Part shown: positions 1 through 4,027 of the stretch, in pieces
How the letters are laid out: every line of letters begins with the position of its first letter
Position numbering within the stretch: position 1 is the first letter of the stretch
NCBI GenBank assembly: GCA_041581055.1
Contig: JBFGCT010000228.1
Coordinates: 1 to 5,121 of the forward strand
Direction of reading: 5' to 3'
Length of the DNA stretch: 5,121 nucleotides
Source: JBFGCT01 sp041581055
Lineage (GTDB): Bacteria > Actinomycetota > Acidimicrobiia > Acidimicrobiales > Ilumatobacteraceae
The notes under the pieces: model-generated
Database searches by the model: none
What the model was told of the DNA's origin: nothing
What the model saw: only the letters and a program-made list of their open reading frames with translations
Position numbers and translations under genes: made by a program

Positions 1-1
1 C

Positions 2-1081
2 CCGGTCGACACCGACGCGACCCGCGCCCGGCTCGGCGTCGATCTCTCGGCGTGCGCCTACCGAGCGGTCACCGACGATCGGGAGGCGAGCGAGGCCAGC
101 GCGGACTTCGACGTGTTCGTCAACGGCACGTACCTCAGCTCGGCGGCCAACCGCGCCCGGGTCGGGTACTACTACGTGCACTTCCCGCGTCCCCCGAGGA
201 CGCGCCGTGAGCGCGCCCGCCATCGCCTGGGGGTCGCTGGTGTCAAGCTGCTCTCGCTGCCGCCGTCGCTCCCGCACCGCCTGGGCGAGATCCAGGCCGC
301 GTTCGACCGGCGCGTCGAGCGGCTGGAGTTCGTCGAGACGTACCACCGGTTCCTGGCCAACTCCGCGTTCACCGCGTCGTGGACGCGCCGGCTGTGGGGC
401 GTCGACGCCGAGGTGCTGCACCCGCCGGTGCGGGCGACGGTGGCCCCCGGGGAGAAGCGGCCGCTGATCCTCGTCCTCGGGCGGTTCTTCGACCCGTCCT
501 ACGGGCACAGCAAGAAGCAGATGGAGCTGCTCGAGACCTTCGCCGAACTGCACTGGGCCGGCCGGCTGCCGGGCTGGGAGCTGGCGATCGTCGGAGGCTG
601 CGACACGGCGAACCGCGAGTTCGCCCTCGCCGTCAAGCGCGCCGCCGTCGGGCTTCCTGTCGCGGTGCACGTCAACGCGCCGGGCGACGTCGTCGAGCGG
701 CTGCTCGGCGAGGCGTCGCTGTACTGGCACGCCGCCGGCTACGGCGAGGACGAGGATCGCCATCCGGAGCGGTTCGAGCACTTCGGGATCTCCGTCGTGG
801 AGGCGATGGCCGCCGGCGCGGTGCCGCTGGTGCACGGTCGGGCCGGCCCGGTCGAGATCGTCAGGCCGGGGGTCGACGGCGCGCACTGGGACACCCTCGA
901 CGAGCTCGCCGACCATACGGTCGAACTCGTCGGCGACGACGAGCGGCGGGCAACGCTCGGTTCCTCCGCGGTCGACCGCGCCGGCGCGTTCTCCGCCACC
1001 CGCTTCGAGCGCGCGGTCCGCGAGGCGGTGCTCGCCGACTCGGGCGGCGACGCCGATCGGGCGCCTGTCCGGCGGGTGTAG
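2..1081 (+). CDS. GT4-type glycosyltransferase, 5'-truncated by window edge
   Basis: The reading frame is open from base 2 to the TAG at 1079-1081 (359 visible residues). The real start lies left of the window, so the GTG at 113 is an internal valine and not a start. The visible protein looks like a GT-B fold family 4 enzyme, which transfers a sugar from a nucleotide-sugar donor and acts in the cytoplasm or at the inner membrane face. The end of the N-terminal domain shows FDVFVNGTY and YYYVHFP, then LANSAFTASW and WGVDAEVLHPPV (visible residues about 117-143), the usual hinge into the donor domain. That domain has LVLGRF followed by HSKKQ (about 169-173), a probable donor-phosphate contact. 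The EX7E signature is E259-HFGISVV-E267 (codons at 776 and 800), followed by AMAAGAVPLV. The fold assignment is firm; the sugar and acceptor cannot be read from sequence. The tail after about residue 345 is charged and probably disordered. The gene converges on the secreted-protein gene. Confidence 0.88.
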   Translation, partial: PVDTDATRARLGVDLSACAYRAVTDDREASEASADFDVFVNGTYLSSAANRARVGYYYVHFPRPPRTRRERARHRLGVAGVKLLSLPPSLPHRLGEIQAAFDRRVERLEFVETYHRFLANSAFTASWTRRLWGVDAEVLHPPVRATVAPGEKRPLILVLGRFFDPSYGHSKKQMELLETFAELHWAGRLPGWELAIVGGCDTANREFALAVKRAAVGLPVAVHVNAPGDVVERLLGEASLYWHAAGYGEDEDRHPERFEHFGISVVEAMAAGAVPLVHGRAGPVEIVRPGVDGAHWDTLDELADHTVELVGDDERRATLGSSAVDRAGAFSATRFERAVREAVLADSGGDADRAPVRRV

Positions 1082-1091
1082 GGCGCGCCGG
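1069..1091. terminator. weak GC hairpin at the convergent gene junction
   Basis: CCGGCG (1069-1074) is complementary to CGCCGG (1086-1091) across an 11-nt loop that includes the glycosyltransferase stop codon. It lies where two convergent genes end 16 bp apart, so a bidirectional terminator is conceivable. There is no T-run on either strand, and 6-bp GC stems occur by chance in DNA of this composition. The call is tentative. Confidence 0.18.
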
Positions 1092-1097
1092 CCCGGT

Positions 1098-3095
1098 TCA
1101 GCTCACGTAGCCCATGACGTCGATGACGACGTTGGTGTTGCCACGGTCGTTGAACAGCTTGATCGCCCCGTCAGAGCCGAGCTTGATCATCACGAGGTTC
1201 GGCGTGTTCCGGTTCGGGCCGAAGTTCACGCTGGAGACGGTCGGCCGGCTGGCGTCGGACGGGAAGGCGGTGAAGAAGCCGCCCGTGGTCGACCCCGTCG
1301 ACAAGACGTTGATCACCACGGCCGTCGCGTTCGACGGCACGCCGGCCCGTCCGCGGAGCTGCAACGTCCTGGTCTCGCCCGGCCCGAGCGGCCGCTTCGC
1401 GGTGCCGATGCCATGGCGGCTGTCGACCGACCGCGTCGGGCTGATCGTGGTGATCGGCTTGCCGTACGGGCCGAAGCTGCCGAAGACGTCCACGATCATG
1501 TTCGTGCTGGTCACCGATGAGCGAATCGCGATGTAGCCGCCGGCGCCGACCTTGACGACGGCGAGGTTGGCCCGCGCGCCGTTGACGCGGCCGTTCACGT
1601 TCGACGCGTCCGGCATGCTCTCGCCCTTCGGATAGGCCGTGACGTAGTTTCCGTGACCGCCGGGAGCGTCGGTCGTGATGTTCAACACCACGCTCTCCGC
1701 GTTCGCCGGGACGCCGGCCACGCCGGCGACCTTGAGGTAGCGGGTCTCCCACGGGCCGAATCGCTGTGCCGGCCCGCCGATTCCATGACGGCTGTCCATC
1801 AGCCGGTGCGGCACGACCCCCTCGAATCCGGCGCCGTCGTTGTGGCGGCCGTCGGTGCCGAACCAGCCGGCGACGTCGGCGATGATGTGGGTCGGGCCGT
1901 AGGGGTTGTAGATCCGGATCTTGCCGCCCGCCCCCACCCGGGCCAGGACCATGTTCGGGGTGGGTTGGCCGTTGCGGACGTTGAGGTTCGACGTGCTCGG
2001 ATAGGCGCCGAAGCTGGCCTGGTCGCTGAAGAGGTTGCCGACCCTGGGCGGCTTGGGCACGACGGCGATGTGGCCGGAGCGGGGCGCGTCGACGGCGGTG
2101 ACGTTGAGCAGGACGGCGGAGACGCCGGCGCTCGGAATCCCGTGCTTGCCGGTGACCTTCAGCTCGTGGTTGGCGATCTCGGCGCGCCGCTTGACCGGGT
2201 TCGGATCCGAGTTGCGGCCGTCGCCCGCGCGCACCTTGCCGTCGGTGATGCCGAGGCCGATGCGGGTGTCGAGGATGCGCGTCGGCGTCGTCGGGTGGAA
2301 CTCGCCCTTCACCGGGGGCGGCGTGCCGTTGGCGTTGTGGGTGCACCGCTCGAATCCGAAGCACACGGCGTCGAGGTCGACGGTCGGGATGTTGCTCGCC
2401 GTGATCGGGGTGAAGACGCTGATGCCGCGTCCGGTGGCGGTGTCCTTGACGAAGAGCACGTACCAGCCGGGCCAGCCGACGCCGCCGGTCCACTGCGCGC
2501 CCTTGCTGCCGCCGCTGCCGAACGCGCCGTAGTCGACGTAGCCGTTGGTCTGCAGCGGCGCCGGCGGGTCCGGGTAGCCGGTCGCGATCTGGAAGGTGTT
2601 GACGTGGACCCGCCCCTCGGTGATCGGCGTGGAGGAGATGATGTCGCCGTCGATGCGGAAGGTGCCGTGCTGGCCGAGGACCGGCATCCGGATCTGGCCG
2701 AGGTTGCTGGTCGACGGCGACGCCTCGAAGTGCACGCCGCCGACGTTCGACGTCCACGGGCTGTAGTGGCCGCACTCGCCGGGGTACATCTCGAAGCGGA
2801 CCTTGACGAGCGAACCGAGACTGGGATGGTTGTTCGGCACCGAGTTCGTCCCGACCAGGTTGCCCGCGCTGTTCCAGTTGAGCTGCGGGCCGCTGTGCGC
2901 GCAGGGCGGGACGTCGTAGATCGGGCCGCCGTTGCCGCCGCTGTAGATGGCGTCGATGCCGATGCCGCCGACGACGGGCGAGACGACGGTCATCGTGTGG
3001 GAACCCGCTGATACGTTGCTGGTCGGCAGCTGCAGTGCGGTGGTCGAGGCGACGAGGGCTGCGGCGGTCAGCAGTGTCGAGCGGCGTGAGGCCAT
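1098..3095 (-). CDS. secreted repeat protein with signal peptide and three C-terminal actinobacterial repeat domains
   Basis: The protein has 665 residues, starting at the ATG at 3095 and ending at the TGA at 1098-1100. This start is chosen because AGGAG lies 9 nt upstream and a signal peptide follows at once. The frame stays open to a GTG at 3248, but that would put 51 unlike residues before the signal. Residues 1-30 form a Sec signal (MASRRS, a hydrophobic stretch, then VSA). Residues 31-260 are Gly/Ser/Trp-rich, probably beta, and contain four cysteines (C65, C108, C245, C251) that could form disulfides outside the cell. I do not recognise this region. Residues 266-413, 424-542 and 549-665 are three copies of a domain common in extracellular actinobacterial proteins, marked by (L/V)D(T/S)R, G(I/V)P, a (V/L)(L/I)N(V/I) beta strand, a P-x(2,3)-S-x-(L/V)N motif and D(V)xG(W/S/Y). 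The chain ends inside the last copy, with no LPXTG motif or membrane anchor, so it is probably released or held non-covalently. No catalytic motif is seen and the function is unknown. An adhesin or envelope role is inference only. Confidence 0.87.
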   Translation of the reverse strand: MASRRSTLLTAAALVASTTALQLPTSNVSAGSHTMTVVSPVVGGIGIDAIYSGGNGGPIYDVPPCAHSGPQLNWNSAGNLVGTNSVPNNHPSLGSLVKVRFEMYPGECGHYSPWTSNVGGVHFEASPSTSNLGQIRMPVLGQHGTFRIDGDIISSTPITEGRVHVNTFQIATGYPDPPAPLQTNGYVDYGAFGSGGSKGAQWTGGVGWPGWYVLFVKDTATGRGISVFTPITASNIPTVDLDAVCFGFERCTHNANGTPPPVKGEFHPTTPTRILDTRIGLGITDGKVRAGDGRNSDPNPVKRRAEIANHELKVTGKHGIPSAGVSAVLLNVTAVDAPRSGHIAVVPKPPRVGNLFSDQASFGAYPSTSNLNVRNGQPTPNMVLARVGAGGKIRIYNPYGPTHIIADVAGWFGTDGRHNDGAGFEGVVPHRLMDSRHGIGGPAQRFGPWETRYLKVAGVAGVPANAESVVLNITTDAPGGHGNYVTAYPKGESMPDASNVNGRVNGARANLAVVKVGAGGYIAIRSSVTSTNMIVDVFGSFGPYGKPITTISPTRSVDSRHGIGTAKRPLGPGETRTLQLRGRAGVPSNATAVVINVLSTGSTTGGFFTAFPSDASRPTVSSVNFGPNRNTPNLVMIKLGSDGAIKLFNDRGNTNVVIDVMGYVS
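1101..1451 (-). repeat. extracellular repeat domain, copy 3 (C-terminal)
   Basis: Residues 549-665 of the secreted protein. Landmarks are SVDSR (556-560), GVP (585-587), AVVINV (592-597), SSVNFG (621-626), a Gly-containing strand turn LGSDGAIKLFN (639-649) and VVIDVMGYV (656-664). It shares the exact string DSRHGIG with copy 2, so these two copies are probably the most recent duplicates. The protein stops two residues after the GY of the final motif, so this copy forms the true C-terminus. Confidence 0.8.
1470..1826 (-). repeat. extracellular repeat domain, copy 2
   Basis: Residues 424-542 of the secreted protein. Landmarks are RLMDSRHGIG (431-440), GVP (461-463), SVVLNI (468-473), ASNVNGRVNG (497-506), VVKVGAGGYIAI (513-524) and IVDVFGSF (534-541). 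KVGAGGYIAI parallels RVGAGGKIRI of copy 1. The copies align along their length without large internal gaps. Confidence 0.8.
1857..2300 (-). repeat. extracellular repeat domain, copy 1 (longer variant)
   Basis: Residues 266-413 of the secreted protein. Landmarks are RILDTRIGLG (273-282), GIP (319-321), AVLLNVTAV (327-335), STSNLNVRNG (367-376), ARVGAGGKIRIYN (385-397) and IIADVAGWF (404-412). It is about 30 residues longer than the other two. Part of the extra length is a charged insertion around residues 284-310 between the LDTR motif and the GIP turn. Confidence 0.8.
2316..3005 (-). other. unrecognised N-terminal exported region of the secreted protein
   Basis: Residues 31-260, between the predicted signal cleavage site and the first repeat. 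It is rich in Gly, Ser, Thr, Pro and aromatic residues, with short alternating hydrophobic stretches (VKVRFEMY, GRVHVNTFQI, WYVLFV) suggesting a beta-sandwich or propeller-like fold. C65 and C108 lie in the first half, and C245 and C251 form a close pair just before a proline-rich linker. I cannot assign it to a named family from memory. It is presumably the part that gives this protein its specific role, because the repeats occur on many unrelated secreted proteins. Confidence 0.55.
3006..3095 (-). other. Sec-type signal peptide of the secreted protein
   Basis: The first 30 residues have a basic n-region (MASRRS), a hydrophobic core rich in Leu/Ala/Val (about residues 7-23), and a polar c-region ending VSA before GSH, a good signal peptidase I site. 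There is no twin-arginine consensus, because RR at 4-5 is not followed by the full Tat motif. There is no lipobox cysteine. Confidence 0.75.
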
Positions 3096-3104
3096 GATGG
3101 GGGG

Positions 3105-3109
3105 CTCCT
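3105..3109 (-). promoter_or_regulatory. ribosome binding site deciding the secreted-protein start
   Basis: The minus strand reads AGGAG, separated by 9 nt from the ATG at 3095. This is a standard Shine-Dalgarno sequence. Together with the signal peptide that begins at this ATG, it supports 3095 over the in-frame upstream GTG at 3248. Confidence 0.75.
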
Positions 3110-3188
3110 GGAGTTGACCGGGCGTGGTCCTCGCGTTATCGGCGCTCGCCGCCCCGACCTTGAGAGCGATCTCCCACTCGCACTTTGG

Positions 3189-3213
3189 CCTGGACAACGC
3201 CACGTTGGCCAGG
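3189..3213. repeat. 25-nt inverted repeat upstream of the secreted-protein gene
   Basis: The left arm CCTGGACAACG (3189-3199) and right arm CGTTGGCCAGG (3203-3213) pair at 10 of 11 positions around a 3-nt CCA loop. The only mismatch is A3194 opposite G3208. It sits 57 bp past the HhH-GPD stop and about 94-118 bp before the secreted-protein ATG. It could be a terminator for the HhH-GPD transcript, since actinobacterial terminators often lack a U-tract, or a protein-binding dyad for the secreted-protein promoter. Neither flank has a T-run. Confidence 0.55.
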
Positions 3214-3269
3214 GCAGCGCCCCGCCCGACCCGCGGCGAGTCTGGCACGGCGAACCGGTCGACAACCGG

Positions 3270-3854
3270 TCAGGCCGTCGACGTGCCCTGCTTGTCCTTC
3301 TTCGCCGCCTTCTGCGCCTTCTTCCACTCGCGCACCTTGCCCAGCGCCTCCGGTCCGTCGATGTCGGCGACCGAACGCGGCACGTCGTCGCCGAACGCGC
3401 CGGCCGCCTTCCGCCAGCCTTCGGGCGCGACCCCCATCCGCTTGGCCAGCAGGGCGACGAAGATCTTGGTCTTCTCCTCGCCGTAGCCCGGCAGCGCCCG
3501 CAGCCGCTTGGCGAGCTCGGCGCCGTCGGCGACGTCGCGCCAGATGTTGGCGGCGTCGCCGTCGTACTCGTCGGCGAGCACGACGCAGACCTCGTGGACG
3601 CGCTTGCCCATCGACGCGGGGAAGCGATGGATCGCCGGCTTCTCGGCGCAGACGGCAACGAACTCCTCGGGGTCCATCGCCGCGATCCGCACCGGGTCGA
3701 GGTGGCCGAGCCGCGCCCGCAACGTGTTCGGCCCGGCGAACGCCCATTCCATCGGCACCTGCTGGTCGAGCAGCATCCCGATCAACAGCGCCGTGCCGTC
3801 GGAGTTGAGGAGCCCGTCGGCGGCGGGATCACCGGTGATGTAGAGGCTGGGCAT
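3270..3854 (-). CDS. HhH-GPD family protein (DNA glycosylase-like, uncharacterised actinobacterial type)
   Basis: The protein has 194 residues, from the ATG at 3854 to the TGA at 3270-3272. It resembles the small actinobacterial HhH-GPD proteins related to base-excision DNA glycosylases, cytoplasmic proteins expected to bind DNA. The N-terminal landmark is LLIGMLLDQQVPMEWAFAGP (residues 23-42), the helix region where glycosylases carry their 'QQ' motif. The helix-hairpin-helix is LPGYGEEKTK (121-130), followed by a helix IFVALLAKRMGV. Classical members then carry a catalytic Asp in a VDTHV-like motif. Here the segment reads APEGWRK (143-149) with no clear Asp, and the EndoIII-type lysine of GRKTA is also offset (K128). 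Enzymatic activity is therefore uncertain. The C-terminus is lysine-rich (KVREWKKAQKAAKKDKQ), which may help non-specific DNA binding. No clear Shine-Dalgarno sequence precedes the ATG, so leaderless translation or a slightly different start is possible. A tandem palindrome lies directly upstream. Confidence 0.85.
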   Translation of the reverse strand: MPSLYITGDPAADGLLNSDGTALLIGMLLDQQVPMEWAFAGPNTLRARLGHLDPVRIAAMDPEEFVAVCAEKPAIHRFPASMGKRVHEVCVVLADEYDGDAANIWRDVADGAELAKRLRALPGYGEEKTKIFVALLAKRMGVAPEGWRKAAGAFGDDVPRSVADIDGPEALGKVREWKKAQKAAKKDKQGTSTA

Positions 3855-3887
3855 GGCAGTTCACGCTACCCGCGCGCCCGCCCCCCA

Positions 3888-3943
3888 CCGGTTTTGTGTG
3901 ACCGAAGACGTCGAGGTTGGCGATGTTCGGTCACACAAACCGG
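3888..3943. repeat. hairpin of unit 1
   Basis: The left arm CCGGTTTTGTGTGACCGAA (3888-3906) pairs with the right arm TTCGGTCACACAAACCGG (3926-3943). All 18 bases of the right arm are matched and one extra T in the left arm is bulged. The loop is 3907-3925. Its HhH-GPD-proximal foot lies about 33 bp before the HhH-GPD ATG, so on the minus strand it would lie in or just before that gene's leader. Confidence 0.88.
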
Positions 3944-3960
3944 GGATGGCCCGCCCCCCA

Positions 3961-4016
3961 CCGGTTTTGTGTGACCGAAGATGTCGAGGTTGGCGATGTT
4001 CGGTCACACAAACCGG
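3961..4016. repeat. hairpin of unit 2
   Basis: The arms at 3961-3979 and 3999-4016 are identical in sequence to those of unit 1, with the loop at 3980-3998. The single substitution relative to unit 1 (T at 3982) lies in the loop, 3 nt from the stem. On the minus strand this hairpin begins about 11 nt after the aceE stop codon, a position suited to 3'-end formation or mRNA protection. No U-run follows it. Confidence 0.88.
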
Positions 4017-4027
4017 GGATGGCCGGC

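Larger units (their letters stand above)
3096..3269. other. intergenic region upstream of the secreted-protein gene
   Basis: This 174-bp stretch separates the HhH-GPD stop codon from the secreted-protein start and contains no convincing gene. It holds a ribosome binding site (3105-3109) and a 25-nt inverted repeat (3189-3213). On the minus strand GATAAC (3135-3140), 18 bp from CTCAAG (3159-3164), is a poor but possible -10/-35 pair. At 3254-3270 the self-complementary ACCGGT occurs twice, 5 bp apart, next to the HhH-GPD stop codon. It could fold, but it lacks a T-run. A promoter for the secreted-protein gene probably lies here; its exact position is not resolved. Confidence 0.5.
3876..4024. 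repeat. two tandem 73-bp palindromic repeat units
   Basis: Unit 1 spans 3876-3948 and unit 2 spans 3949-4021; the match runs on 3 bp to 4024. At period 73 the copies differ at a single base (C3909 versus T3982). Each unit is an imperfect palindrome with a 19-nt left arm, a 19-nt loop and an 18-nt right arm, preceded by a CCCGCCCCCCA spacer. The array fills nearly all of the 173-bp gap between the aceE stop and the HhH-GPD start. It does not resemble a coding sequence. The arms hold TTTTGTGTG/CACACAAA and are less GC-rich than the flanks. A dispersed REP/MITE-like element, a processing or terminator structure, or a regulatory leader are all possible. Confidence 0.92.

Noticed and set aside
379..1110. 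243-residue open frame on the plus strand overlapping the glycosyltransferase
   Set aside because: It is Arg/Ala/Gly-rich shadow sequence. The other frame carries the EX7E and other GT4 motifs.
1171..2775. 534-residue open frame on the minus strand, shifted relative to the secreted-protein gene
   Set aside because: The Arg/Pro/His-rich composition is a frame-shift shadow in GC-rich DNA, and no domain motif is present.
1653..3011. 452-residue open frame on the plus strand, antisense to the secreted-protein gene
   Set aside because: Its translation is low-complexity Ala/Arg/Val/Asp-rich, as expected for the complement of a GC-rich gene. The minus-strand frame has a signal peptide, a ribosome binding site and three homologous repeats.
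3114..3974. 286-residue plus-strand open frame crossing the HhH-GPD gene and unit 1 of the repeat
   Set aside because: It is antisense to a recognisable HhH-GPD protein, runs through the palindrome and has biased composition; there is no supporting start signal.
3876..4024. Possible CRISPR array
   Set aside because: There are only two units, and the parts that would be spacers are as identical as the repeats. The palindrome is also far longer than a CRISPR repeat stem.
3876..4024. Classical Rho-independent terminator for aceE
   Set aside because: The stems are strong, but neither strand has a U-run directly after the stem. Termination remains possible but cannot be called as the classical type.
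3876..4024. Insertion-sequence remnant with terminal inverted repeats
   Set aside because: The arms are only 19 nt apart, no transposase fragment lies between them, and I see no flanking target-site duplication.
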